Assembly (NCBI RefSeq): GCF_900199545.1
Contig: NZ_LT962671.1
Span: 486,564-507,977 of the forward strand
Length of the DNA stretch: 21,414 nucleotides
Source of the DNA: Raoultibacter massiliensis
GTDB taxonomy: Bacteria; Actinomycetota; Coriobacteriia; Coriobacteriales; Eggerthellaceae
Direction: 5' to 3'
Shown: positions 1 through 7,508 of the stretch, piece by piece
Numbering within the stretch: the stretch's first letter is position 1
Layout: each line of letters begins with the position of its first letter
Made by a program: the position numbers and the translations under genes
The notes under the pieces: generated by a model
Database searches by the model: none
What the model was told of the DNA's origin: nothing
What the model saw: the letters and a program-made list of their open reading frames with translations, nothing else

Positions 1-1
1 C

Positions 2-1114
2 CGTCAGATCGTCGACGCCGTCCGACGCAGGCTTGCCTCCGTCCGCGTTGACGAGGATTCCGTCGCCTCGATGCTGCAGCGGCTCATGTGGCAGGGACGC
101 GTTACAAACGATACGTTCGCACCGGTGCGAATCGTGGCGTCAGCCGAATCGGCACCCCGCGCCCGCAGCGCGAGCCGCCGCCGCGTCAGCAGCCGTCGGG
201 CACATGCGCGCGCCGATTACTCCGAGGCGATGGGGAAGTCGTCTTTCGGGAATGTAAGGGCCGTGCAATCGGGGCGCTGGTCGCTTGTTTCCCCTTCGGA
301 CGAAAACGATACCGTGCGCGCCATCGCGCTCGTCGATTCGCTGCTCGACCGCTACGGCGTGCTCACGAGGGATATCGCTCTTGCGGCCGGCGTCTCCGGC
401 GGCCTTGGCTCTCTCATGCCCGTCCTCAGATCGATGGAGGATGCGGGCGATCTTCTGCGCGGCATGTTCGTCGAGGGGCTGGGTCCCGCTCAGTTCGCTG
501 CGCGCGAAACGGTCGATGCGCTGCGCGCTTACGCCGGAAACGATGATCCGGGCGCCGATCGCCGTACCGCGATGGCGGTGTTGGCCGCAGACGATCCGGC
601 GAGTCTCTTTGGGGCGGGGATCGCCTGGCCGCCGGTCGGCGGCTTTTCCGGCGCGGATGCGAAAGCCGTCGCCGGCGGGTTTGACGTTCGGGAAGATTCG
701 GACGGTTCCCGCATGCTCGATGATGCCGGTACCGATGCATCCGATGCTGCCGAAAAGACTGTCAGCGAGGATTCTTGCGAGGGTTCATCCGGTCGATCTT
801 TGCGGCCTTCGCGCCGTTCGGGAAGTCTTGTCGTGATACATTGCGGTACGCCGGTCCTTTACGCCGCTCCCAGCCTTCGATCGATCATTGCGTTTTCCGA
901 TGATCTTGCCGTCCTCGCCGATGCCGCATGCGCTCTCGTCGAGCATGTGCAGAAATCCCTCAAGCGAGAGGGCGGGGCGGGTGCTCGAAAGAAGATGCTG
1001 GTGGAGGAATTCAATGGCCGCTCGGTTCTCGACACGCCGTTTGCCGCCATCTTGCAGCACGAAGGTTTCGTGCGCCTGCCCGACGGAATGCGCTTCTACG
1101 CTTCGCCGTTTTGA
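2..1114 (+). CDS. Lhr-family large ATP-dependent helicase, C-terminal part (5' end outside window)
   Basis: The frame is open from the first bases of the window, so only the last ~370 residues of a longer protein are present; the helicase core itself is not visible. The family match rests on the C-terminal region characteristic of Lhr-like superfamily 2 helicases: a stretch beginning GRWSLVSP, then the winged-helix-like segment 'LLDRYGVLTRDIA', 'LRSMEDAGDLLRGMFVEGLGPAQFA', and later 'LVVIHCGTPVLYAAP'. Lhr proteins are 3'-5' DNA helicases linked to DNA repair. The segment between roughly 620 and 820 is Asp/Ser-rich and looks like a disordered insertion between conserved blocks. The ATG at 71 is internal, not a start. 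The gene converges on the DNA glycosylase gene with 23 bases between stop codons and no clear terminator hairpin. Confidence 0.8.
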   Translation, partial: RQIVDAVRRRLASVRVDEDSVASMLQRLMWQGRVTNDTFAPVRIVASAESAPRARSASRRRVSSRRAHARADYSEAMGKSSFGNVRAVQSGRWSLVSPSDENDTVRAIALVDSLLDRYGVLTRDIALAAGVSGGLGSLMPVLRSMEDAGDLLRGMFVEGLGPAQFAARETVDALRAYAGNDDPGADRRTAMAVLAADDPASLFGAGIAWPPVGGFSGADAKAVAGGFDVREDSDGSRMLDDAGTDASDAAEKTVSEDSCEGSSGRSLRPSRRSGSLVVIHCGTPVLYAAPSLRSIIAFSDDLAVLADAACALVEHVQKSLKREGGAGARKKMLVEEFNGRSVLDTPFAAILQHEGFVRLPDGMRFYASPF

Positions 1115-1137
1115 CGAATGGCGCATCGGTTTCGGTC

Positions 1138-1674
1138 TTAGCGTTTATCGGCCGGTGCGGTCCGGTCGGCAAGGGCGAGCGCGTCTTTGATCGGCTGGTA
1201 GGCTGCAACGAGGTCGTCCAGGCGCATCTTTGCGTTTGCCGGGCTCGTGGAAGGAAGGGCTTCGTGCGGCACCTGCTCGAGCATCTCTTTGTTGAAGCGG
1301 CGGTAGAGCGCGGCTGCTTTCGCTCCCGTGGTGAACACCGCCTCGAGGGGCGCTTCGTCGAAGATGATCGAAAGGTCGTTGGGAGTGGGATCGGCGATGC
1401 TTGCATCCGATGCGCCTTCGATCGTGCAGGATGCGAGAACGTCCCAGATCGCGATGCGATGGGCAAGCAAAAACGCCGTTCGCTCCTCGCGGGTGACGGG
1501 CTCCGGCTCGTTGAAGAGCGCGCCGAGCACCTTCCAGAAGCGGTTCTGCGGATGCCCGTAATAGAAACCGACTTCACGGGATGCGGGGGAGGGCATGGTG
1601 CCCAAAACGAGTACGCGGGAGTTCGCGTCGAAAATGGGTTGCAAGGGGTGTGCGATGATGCGCGGCTTTTCCAT
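1138..1674 (-). CDS. DNA-deoxyinosine glycosylase / uracil-DNA glycosylase superfamily protein
   Basis: A 178-residue single-domain protein. Residues 22-47 carry the N-terminal active-site motif of the hypoxanthine-DNA glycosylase branch of the UDG superfamily (VLGTMPSPASREVGFYYG followed by HPQNRFW). Residues 142-147 (STSPAN) match the C-terminal DNA-intercalation motif, usually written H/S-P-S-P-x-N. Family members excise deaminated bases (hypoxanthine, sometimes uracil) to start base-excision repair in the cytoplasm; which base this one prefers cannot be told. The start is supported by GGGAGGACAG directly before the ATG. It converges with the Lhr-type helicase gene, so two DNA-repair functions sit side by side. 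The gene is complete and of normal family length. Confidence 0.82.
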   Translation of the reverse strand: MEKPRIIAHPLQPIFDANSRVLVLGTMPSPASREVGFYYGHPQNRFWKVLGALFNEPEPVTREERTAFLLAHRIAIWDVLASCTIEGASDASIADPTPNDLSIIFDEAPLEAVFTTGAKAAALYRRFNKEMLEQVPHEALPSTSPANAKMRLDDLVAAYQPIKDALALADRTAPADKR

Positions 1675-1797
1675 CTGTCCTCCCGTGGTTGGCTCGGTGC
1701 GTTTCGATCGGGGGCAAAGGACCCGATGCTCGGTGAGGGGCTGCAGCGCTACAGGGCGCTTCCGGCGGCAGAATCTGCCTCGGCGTGAATCATCTGC

Positions 1798-2004
1798 TTA
1801 GGCATGATCTTCCTCCTCGTAGACGAAGATGTCTTCTATGGGCAGTTCGAAGTAGCGGGATATCTTGAACGCGAGCGTGATGGAGGGGTTGTAGCGCCCC
1901 TTCTCAAGCGAGCTGATGGTCTGGCGGGTAACTTCCAGCGCATCGGCCAATGTCTCCTGGTTCAGCCCGCGCTCGCGGCGCAGCGCTTCGACATGGTTTT
2001 TCAC
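1798..2004 (-). CDS. Short XRE-family transcriptional regulator (HTH only)
   Basis: A 68-residue protein made almost entirely of one Cro/C1-type helix-turn-helix (about residues 5-60; recognition region 'ALEVTRQTISSLEKGRYNPS'), ending in an acidic tail EEEDHA. The frame is open further upstream to an ATG at 2076, but a GTG at 2004 is preceded by TTTTCGGAGGACGCTC, a strong ribosome binding site, and the upstream extension would run through palindromic promoter DNA, so GTG 2004 is the start. Small regulators of this type usually bind as dimers and often repress their own gene; two operator-like palindromes lie just upstream, which fits autoregulation. No obvious regulated partner gene is adjacent: the next gene downstream on this strand is the DNA glycosylase, 123 bases away. 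Confidence 0.85.
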   Translation of the reverse strand: MKNHVEALRRERGLNQETLADALEVTRQTISSLEKGRYNPSITLAFKISRYFELPIEDIFVYEEEDHA

Positions 2005-2034
2005 GAGCGTCCTCCGAAAATGATTCCTGCATAA

Positions 2035-2054
2035 ATGTAAAGCTAGCTTTACAT
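2035..2054. promoter_or_regulatory. Perfect 20-bp palindrome, candidate operator 1 of the XRE gene
   Basis: ATGTAAAGCT followed directly by its reverse complement AGCTTTACAT. It lies between the candidate -10 box and the ribosome binding site of the minus-strand XRE gene, a position where bound repressor would block transcription start. Assignment of the XRE protein to this site is inference. Confidence 0.7.
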
Positions 2055-2056
2055 CA

Positions 2057-2085
2057 ACGATACCATAGCAAAACAAAGATGTAAA
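2057..2085 (-). promoter_or_regulatory. Candidate promoter of the XRE regulator
   Basis: On the minus strand TTTACA (2085-2080) and TATCGT (2062-2057) are separated by 17 bases. The -35 box lies inside the upstream palindrome and the downstream palindrome begins just after the -10 box, so both palindromes overlap places RNA polymerase must contact. Confidence 0.5.
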
Positions 2086-2098
2086 GCTGACTTTACAT
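2079..2098. promoter_or_regulatory. Imperfect palindrome, candidate operator 2 of the XRE gene
   Basis: ATGTAAAG - CTGA - CTTTACAT, sharing both 8-base arms with the perfect palindrome at 2035-2054. The two centres are 44 bases apart, close to four helical turns, so bound dimers would face the same side of the DNA. Confidence 0.65.
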
Positions 2099-2139
2099 AT
2101 CTGCGCTTCCGCCTGCCGCTTGGCAGATGGAAGCGAGGT

Positions 2140-2652
2140 TCAAGCTCGGCTCGTCACTTCGAGAACGGCTTTCTCGAGCACGTGCCCTTGTATGGCGCGC
2201 CTGAACTCGTTGAGGTAATACCCCTCTTCAAGTTCGAGTTCGATATCGAGTGCGTAAACGGTCAACGTATATGCGTGGTCTTTGTCGGGTGGATAGGGGC
2301 CGGCGTAGCGATGGATGATGCGCGGGTCGGTCCAGCCGCCCGCGAGCGGCGACCAATCGCTGTTCGATCCTTGGATGCAGGGCACGGCGCCCGATGCGCT
2401 TGCGTTTTCGGGAATCGTGCGGATGTCGGGCGGGAAGTTGCAGGCGAGCCAATGGATCCAGCAAAAGCCGCCTACGGGGATCGCGTCGAAATCGACGAAC
2501 GTCAACGCAAGGCTCTTTGCGGTGTCGGGAACGTCCTCGACGGATAGGGGAAACGATACGGCGGGATGCCCCTCGATTTGATGCTCGGCAGGGGCGTGTT
2601 TTCCGTATTTGTCGGGCAGCATGCCCTTCTCAAGGGGAACGGAAATCTTCAT
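2140..2652 (-). CDS. YbhB/YbcL-type phosphatidylethanolamine-binding (PEBP, Raf kinase inhibitor-like) protein
   Basis: A 170-residue cytoplasmic protein of normal length for bacterial PEBP family members. The ligand-pocket signature is visible: D-x-D-x-x-P at residues 54-59 (VDFDAIP), a pocket histidine in 'FCWIHW' (about residue 67), and the second conserved block 'IHRYAGPYPPDKDHAYTLTVYALD' (about 113-136). Bacterial homologues such as YbhB and YbcL bind anionic ligands but their physiological role is mostly unknown. The start is supported by AGAGGAG seven bases before the ATG. It stands alone on the minus strand. A TATACA-like -10 element (2768-2763) lies about 110 bases upstream but has no clear -35 partner. 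Confidence 0.88.
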   Translation of the reverse strand: MKISVPLEKGMLPDKYGKHAPAEHQIEGHPAVSFPLSVEDVPDTAKSLALTFVDFDAIPVGGFCWIHWLACNFPPDIRTIPENASASGAVPCIQGSNSDWSPLAGGWTDPRIIHRYAGPYPPDKDHAYTLTVYALDIELELEEGYYLNEFRRAIQGHVLEKAVLEVTSRA

Positions 2653-2989
2653 CGGAGCTCCTCTCTTCTGTCGTATGCCTAGCGCGCCCCGCGCCTCGCA
2701 GTTGCGGTCCCCGGTTGCCGAGATGGGGTTGCGGGCGCGTGCGGTATGCGCGGTACCCCAATTGTATACCCTGGATCAAAATCCCAACATGCCGTTGCGC
2801 TCGAAGGGCCCGCCGCGATCCCCCTAACGCACCTGTGCTTCGGGGGGGGGGAGGAGGAGCAGCGCTTTCTCGGCGTTCTCCTCGCTCTGTCAACGGATCG
2901 CGACATTTTTCCAATGATATGCCATGATCGGTTGGTGGAGCGCCTTCTGGCGCCGCACTATCATGGATGCATGAAGGAGTATGAAAAAC
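2653..2989. other. Intergenic region between divergent PEBP and XRE-AbrB genes, with a poly-G tract
   Basis: No convincing gene is present; open frames here have unnatural composition. It holds a run of ten G (2842-2851), a GC-rich hairpin GCGCC-TTCT-GGCGC (2940-2953), and a TATCAT box (2959-2964) just before the XRE-AbrB gene that might be its -10 element. A possible minus-strand -10 (TATACA) is at 2768-2763. Confidence 0.5.
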
Positions 2990-3418
2990 ATGATCGGTAT
3001 GAATATCCAGAGCAGGCGGAAGATGTGCGGGCTCACACAGGAACAGCTTGCCGAGTGCCTGGGCGTATCCCGCCAGACTGTGGCGAAGTGGGAAAGCGGC
3101 GAAACGACGCCCGATTTATCGAACGGCGCCGCCCTGGCGGATGCTCTCGATGTTTCGCTCGACGCGCTCATCCGCTACGACTCGCACGGCACGTCGCTTC
3201 CCATGCCGCCGCGCGGAAAGCACCTGTTCGGAACGGTAACCGTGGGCGAGCGCGGTCAAATCGTCATACCGAAGCAGGCGCGCGATACCTTCGGTATTGC
3301 GCCAGGCGATTCTCTTCTGGTATTCGGCGACGAAGCGCAGGGGATCGCGATAACGAAGGCGGAAGATTTCATGGATCGCGTTTCGGCGCTCCTCGAGCAA
3401 TCAGGGAAAAAACGGTAA
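2990..3418 (+). CDS. XRE helix-turn-helix protein fused to a SpoVT/AbrB-like domain
   Basis: A 142-residue predicted regulator with two different DNA-binding folds. Residues about 4-60 form an XRE helix-turn-helix (SRRKMCGLTQEQLAECLGVS, then RQTVAKWESGETTPDLS). After a short linker (about 65-78), residues 79-125 match the swapped-hairpin AbrB/SpoVT/MazE-type domain (GTVTVGERGQIVIPKQARDT, then FGIAPGDSLLVFGD). An in-frame ATG at 2981 lies only one base after AAGGAG (2974-2979), too close; the ATG at 2990 has a ten-base gap and is preferred. Such fusions occur in Gram-positive gut bacteria, usually as regulators of adjacent genes. The membrane-anchored hydrolase begins 52 bases downstream on the same strand and is the natural candidate target or operon partner. 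Confidence 0.85.
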   Translation: MIGMNIQSRRKMCGLTQEQLAECLGVSRQTVAKWESGETTPDLSNGAALADALDVSLDALIRYDSHGTSLPMPPRGKHLFGTVTVGERGQIVIPKQARDTFGIAPGDSLLVFGDEAQGIAITKAEDFMDRVSALLEQSGKKR

Positions 3419-3470
3419 CGGCACGGCTGCCGAGCTGGGTTCTGCATGCCGTCGCCCGAAAGGAGATGCC

Positions 3471-4568
3471 ATGCGGAAAGCAGGCGGGAAAAGGAAGGTC
3501 GGCATGATCATCGGAATCGCGGTTGCGCTCGTCGTCGCGGGAGTGGCGGTGGCCGTAGCCCTGTACGTCGACAACAACAGGCACGGTGAGGCCCGCATGA
3601 TAGAGAAAGCGCATGCGGCGGGCTTCGTGGAGAAGCAGGTTGACGTTGGCGGGGCGGTCGTGAACTATGCGGAGGGGCCGGCGGGCGGGCCTGCGCTTCT
3701 GCTGATCCATGGGCAGTCGATGCAGTGGGAGGATTATGCGAGCGTGCTTCCGCGCCTTGCCGAGCGCTATCATGTTTACGCTGTCGATTGCTTCGGCCAC
3801 GGCGAATCGACTCGCGATCCGTCTCTTTACACATGCGCGGCGCAGGGCGAGGCGCTCGTGTCTTTCGCCGACCAGGTGATCGATGCCCCCTACGAGGTGT
3901 CGGGGCTTTCATCGGGCGGCATCATCGCGGCGTGGGTTGCCGCCAACGATGCCGAGCGCGTTACGTCGCTCGTGCTCGAAGACCCGCCGTTTTTCCATGT
4001 GACGCCCGAGGAGATGCAACGGGAGCCGGGCTGTTTCGTGTGGCGGGACGGGTTCGAGATCACGCACGGGTTTCTTCAGCAAAGCGAAGTGGACGATCTT
4101 GCCGTGTATTACGCGCAGAACAGCTATCTGTTCGCGCAATTCGGAGGATTGCAGCCGCGGATTGCCGAGTGGACGGCCGCGGAGCGCGCAGCTAACCCAA
4201 ACGAGCACCTGGTGCTGTCGTGGGTGCCGCATGACTGGGTGCGCGGCATGTACTATTACGACGATTTCGATCCGCGCTTCAGCGAAGCGTTTTATCAGGG
4301 GACCTGGCTTGAAGACGACGCCCAGGAGGAAATGCTTGCAGCCGTCGAATGTCCGACGATCTACCTCAAAGCCGAGACGCGCTACGGTGCAGACGGCCTT
4401 CTGTATGCGGCTAACAGCGACGAGGATGCGCTGCGAGTTGAGGAGCTGCTGGCGGATTGCGAAACCGTTCGCATCGAATCGGGGCACGATATTCACTACG
4501 AGCACCCCGATGCCTTCGTCGATGCCGTCGATCGGGCGCAGGCGCGAGCCGCGGGAGGCGGGGATTGA
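3471..4568 (+). CDS. Membrane-anchored alpha/beta-fold hydrolase
   Basis: A 365-residue protein. A short basic N terminus (RKAGGKRK) precedes one hydrophobic helix (about 11-33), so it is predicted to be anchored with the catalytic domain outside. The domain shows the alpha/beta hydrolase landmarks: oxyanion-loop HGQS (80-83), 'DCFGHGES' (106-113), nucleophile elbow G-L-S-S-G-G with Ser147, and a C-terminal catalytic His in 'ESGHDIHYEHPDAF' (about 339). The catalytic acid is not obvious from sequence. AAGGAG lies five bases before the ATG. The substrate is unknown; esterase, lipase or peptidase activity are all possible. It follows the XRE-AbrB regulator. The stop codon lies in the loop of a strong hairpin. 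Confidence 0.82.
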   Translation: MRKAGGKRKVGMIIGIAVALVVAGVAVAVALYVDNNRHGEARMIEKAHAAGFVEKQVDVGGAVVNYAEGPAGGPALLLIHGQSMQWEDYASVLPRLAERYHVYAVDCFGHGESTRDPSLYTCAAQGEALVSFADQVIDAPYEVSGLSSGGIIAAWVAANDAERVTSLVLEDPPFFHVTPEEMQREPGCFVWRDGFEITHGFLQQSEVDDLAVYYAQNSYLFAQFGGLQPRIAEWTAAERAANPNEHLVLSWVPHDWVRGMYYYDDFDPRFSEAFYQGTWLEDDAQEEMLAAVECPTIYLKAETRYGADGLLYAANSDEDALRVEELLADCETVRIESGHDIHYEHPDAFVDAVDRAQARAAGGGD

Positions 4569-4579
4569 CCGCCTCCCGC
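4551..4579. terminator. GC-rich hairpin spanning the hydrolase stop codon
   Basis: GCGGGAGGCGG (4551-4561) pairs perfectly with CCGCCTCCCGC (4569-4579); the seven-base loop contains the TGA stop. There is no T-run, so it may act as a pause or 3'-end stabiliser rather than a classic intrinsic terminator. Confidence 0.55.
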
Positions 4580-4942
4580 GTCGGGCGGCGTGAAGGCCTG
4601 TGGCGCCCGAGTCGCCTTCGCGATCGCCCATGCCCGTATCGGCTATGGAAAAATCGCTGAAATTGGGGTCTTTTTAAATCTCATCCGACGTATTATCATA
4701 TCCCGCGGGCAAATTCAGGTTTGCCCGAATGATACGCAAACATTCGTCGTTTCGCCTTTCTTTGCCCCATACGGGCGGGAGGAAGTCTCAGAAACGGAGG
4801 AATGGTGGAGATACACCCGGGGGCGTGTAAACCGTTGACACCCCGCTTTTCCTAGCGTATTATTCATCTGCTCGCGCGATCGCGCCTTAGCGAAAGCGCA
4901 AGCAGGCAGCTTGATAAATACACATGAGTTGAGCAGACATTT
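4580..4942. other. Intergenic region between the hydrolase gene and the tRNA operon
   Basis: No gene is supported; the open frame at 4590-4838 has no ribosome binding site and no recognisable protein. The stretch holds a hairpin CGGGCAAA-TTCAGG-TTTGCCCG (4706-4727) flanked by outer arms ATCAT/ATGAT (4695-4699 and 4729-4733), and the tRNA promoter at 4835-4863. Confidence 0.5.
4835..4863 (+). promoter_or_regulatory. Strong promoter of the tRNA-Tyr-Thr-Met operon
   Basis: A perfect TTGACA (4835-4840) and TATTAT (4858-4863), 17 bases apart, about 80 bases before the first tRNA. This is the closest match to a housekeeping sigma promoter in the window, as expected for stable RNA. Confidence 0.88.
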
Positions 4943-5027
4943 GGGAGTGTGCCCGAGTGGTTAAAGGGGACGGGCTGTAAACCCGTTAGCTATGCTTACC
5001 TAGGTTCGAATCCTAGCGCTCCCACCA
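4943..5027 (+). tRNA. tRNA-Tyr (GTA)
   Basis: An 85-base class II tRNA with a long variable arm. The acceptor stem GGGAGTG pairs with CGCTCCC. The anticodon stem ACGGG/CCCGT encloses CTGTAAA with anticodon GTA (4977-4979). The T arm contains GGTTCGAATCC and the 3' CCA is encoded. It is the first gene of a three-tRNA operon. Confidence 0.96.
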
Positions 5028-5030
5028 TCT

Positions 5031-5106
5031 GCCTGTGTAGCTCAGTCGGTAGAGCACTTCGTTGGTAACGAAGAGGTCACCGGTTCAAGTCCGGTCGCAG
5101 GCTCCA
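5031..5106 (+). tRNA. tRNA-Thr (GGT)
   Basis: A 76-base tRNA. The acceptor stem GCCTGTG pairs with CGCAGGC. The anticodon stem CTTCG/CGAAG encloses TTGGTAA with anticodon GGT (5064-5066). GGTTCAAGTCC forms the T arm and CCA is encoded. Only three bases separate it from tRNA-Tyr. Confidence 0.96.
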
Positions 5107-5111
5107 CTAAT

Positions 5112-5188
5112 GGCGGTGTAGCTCAGTTGGTCAGAGCACACGGTTCATACCCGTGGCGTCACTGGTTCAAATCCAGTCACCGCTACCA
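5112..5188 (+). tRNA. tRNA-Met (CAT), elongator type
   Basis: A 77-base tRNA with anticodon CAT (5146-5148) in the loop TTCATAC, stem CACGG/CCGTG. The absence of three consecutive G:C pairs next to the anticodon argues against the initiator. A lysidine-modified tRNA-Ile (CAT) is not excluded, but the D arm TAGCTCAGTTGGT and overall layout resemble elongator Met. CCA is encoded. The first acceptor pair is G.T. Confidence 0.9.
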
Positions 5189-5200
5189 TTTTGGAATTCA

Positions 5201-5219
5201 CACGAACGAACGGTTCGTG
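5201..5219 (+). other. Hairpin just after tRNA-Met
   Basis: CACGAAC-GAACG-GTTCGTG forms a perfect 7-bp stem 12 bases after the tRNA CCA end. It has no T-run and may assist 3' processing. Confidence 0.45.
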
Positions 5220-5226
5220 CTTACGT

Positions 5227-5258
5227 CGCATGTGCCACAAGGTGCATGCGCTTTTTTT
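5227..5258 (+). terminator. Intrinsic terminator/attenuator between the tRNA operon and tuf
   Basis: CGCATGTGC (5227-5235) pairs with GTGCATGCG (5242-5250) through nine pairs, two of them G.T, around the loop CACAAG. It is followed by C and seven T (5252-5258), the classic intrinsic terminator form. Confidence 0.85.
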
Positions 5259-5359
5259 ACTTGCAAGAAATTGCACTCAGCTTAGAAAGCGTCCGAGAGG
5301 GCGCAGAAGCTCATCATTTATCTCTATCGCGAAAGCGAGCCTATTTTAGGAGGATGACA
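5259..5359 (+). promoter_or_regulatory. Structured tuf leader
   Basis: Between the terminator and the tuf start lie small hairpins: TGCAA-GAAA-TTGCA (5262-5275), GCGTCC-GAGA-GGGCGC (5289-5304) and TCGC-GAAA-GCGA (5327-5338), all with GNRA-type tetraloops. Then comes the ribosome binding site AGGAGG (5348-5353). No convincing -10/-35 pair for a separate tuf promoter was found. Confidence 0.5.
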
Positions 5360-6562
<1,203 letters not shown>

Positions 6563-6589
6563 CAACGCTCGACTGATCGAATGCTTGAA

Positions 6590-6618
6590 ACGGAGCCCGT
6601 GTACCATGCGGGCTCCGT
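6590..6618 (+). terminator. Hairpin after tuf
   Basis: ACGGAGCCCG (6590-6599) pairs perfectly with CGGGCTCCGT (6609-6618) around a nine-base loop. No T-run follows, so it may be partly read through into rpmG or may be an mRNA 3'-end stabiliser. Confidence 0.55.
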
Positions 6619-6680
6619 ATGCAAACCGCTTATCATGTGTATGAATCGAAGCGCGAAACGTTACAATAAAAGGAGAATTC

Positions 6681-6830
6681 ATGCGTACATTGGTCACATT
6701 GGCGTGCACTGATTGCAAGCGCCGCAATTACACGACCAAGAAGAACAAGCAGAATAATCCTGATCGCATCGAGATGAAGAAGTACTGCAAGTGGTGCGGC
6801 CATCATACGCTGCACAAGGAAACTCGGTAA
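6681..6830 (+). CDS. rpmG: 50S ribosomal protein L33
   Basis: A 49-residue protein: [17 protein letters not shown] then [19 protein letters not shown] and [13 protein letters not shown]. It is the zinc-ribbon form of L33, keeping both CxxC pairs (Cys9/Cys12 and Cys36/Cys39), which suggests a zinc-replete paralogue. Length is normal for L33. AAAGGAG lies six bases before the ATG. It lies between tuf and tRNA-Trp, upstream of secE-nusG, a common bacterial arrangement. It is a structural component of the large ribosomal subunit near the E site. Confidence 0.97.
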   Translation: MRTLVTLACTDCKRRNYTTKKNKQNNPDRIEMKKYCKWCGHHTLHKETR

Positions 6831-6849
6831 GTAGTCAGGGAAAAGCATT

Positions 6850-6926
6850 AGGCCAGTAGCTCCAATTGGTAGAGCGGCGGTCTCCAAAACCGCATGTTGG
6901 GGGTTCGAGTCCCTCCTGGCCTGCCA
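6850..6926 (+). tRNA. tRNA-Trp (CCA)
   Basis: A 77-base tRNA. The acceptor stem AGGCCAG pairs with CTGGCCT. The anticodon stem GCGGT/ACCGC encloses CTCCAAA with anticodon CCA (6884-6886). The T arm contains GGTTCGAGTCC and the 3' CCA is encoded. It lies 19 bases after rpmG and before secE, and is probably cut out of a shared transcript. Confidence 0.96.
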
Positions 6927-6939
6927 GCTTGTTTATTAA

Positions 6940-7034
6940 AGCAGCTTGGTTCGAAGTTGCTTGGGAAGCAGCTTGGGAACAGGCTGCTGATCGATACCGA
7001 TATGGTTGGTCGAGCAGTCTTATGATAGGCTGCT
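6940..7034 (+). repeat. Repeated complementary segments in the secE leader
   Basis: AAGCAGCTTGG occurs at 6939-6949 and again at 6966-6976, and AGGCTGCT at 6981-6988 and 7027-7034. AGCAGC (two copies) can pair with GCTGCT (two copies), so alternative hairpins are possible between tRNA-Trp and secE. Confidence 0.55.
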
Positions 7035-7084
7035 TGTTTGGCGTTATAAGACGGTAAGAATTCCGTCGCGAATAAAGGATGCAG

Positions 7085-7504
7085 ATGGCTAAGAAATCAA
7101 AGACACAGCGAGCGAAAGCATCGGCTGCCCGTGCTGCTAAAAAAGAGCAGGAGGCTGTCGAGAGCGCGCAGGTTGAGGCTAAAGACGTAGCCGAGGCCAA
7201 TGCGGAAGCTGAGAAAAAGCCAAAGCTGAAGCTCTTCAAGAAAGCCGAGAAGGCCGAGGCTCCTGCAGAGAAGAAGCAGGTCAAAAAAGAAGAGAAGAAG
7301 CCGGAAAAGAAGGCGAAGAAGCCGGGTTTCTTGAGCGAGGTTCGCGCTGAGATGAAGCGCGTTACTTGGCCGACGAAGTCCGACGTGCTCCGTTGGAGCG
7401 GCGTCGTCATCGTGGCTCTTCTGTTCTTCGGCATCTATGTTTCGGTGCTCGATAACTTCATCGTAACGCCAGTGCTCATTGGCATATCGGGTTTGGGAGT
7501 GTAA
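7085..7504 (+). CDS. secE: Preprotein translocase subunit SecE with long N-terminal extension
   Basis: A 139-residue protein. The conserved SecE part is residues 81-139: the amphipathic helix '[22 protein letters not shown]' with the invariant W-P, then one transmembrane helix (about 105-125). SecE clamps SecY in the membrane channel. Residues 1-80 are an extension rich in Lys, Ala and Glu, probably cytoplasmic and flexible. An in-frame ATG at 7079 overlaps the ribosome binding site AAAGGA (7074-7079), so the ATG at 7085, five bases after it, is the start. nusG begins four bases after the stop, so the two are cotranscribed. Confidence 0.96.
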   Translation: MAKKSKTQRAKASAARAAKKEQEAVESAQVEAKDVAEANAEAEKKPKLKLFKKAEKAEAPAEKKQVKKEEKKPEKKAKKPGFLSEVRAEMKRVTWPTKSDVLRWSGVVIVALLFFGIYVSVLDNFIVTPVLIGISGLGV

Positions 7505-7508
7505 TCGA

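Noticed and set aside
928..1788. Plus-strand open frame over the DNA glycosylase gene
   Set aside because: Antisense shadow of a gene with clear glycosylase motifs and its own ribosome binding site.
2630..2914. Proline/arginine-rich minus-strand frame crossing the poly-G tract
   Set aside because: It overlaps the PEBP start, lacks a ribosome binding site and looks like translated intergenic DNA, so the G-tract is not treated as a phase-variable coding repeat.
5153..5359. N-terminal extension of EF-Tu starting inside tRNA-Met
   Set aside because: It overlaps a tRNA and an intrinsic terminator, and a strong AGGAGG precedes the canonical start at 5360.
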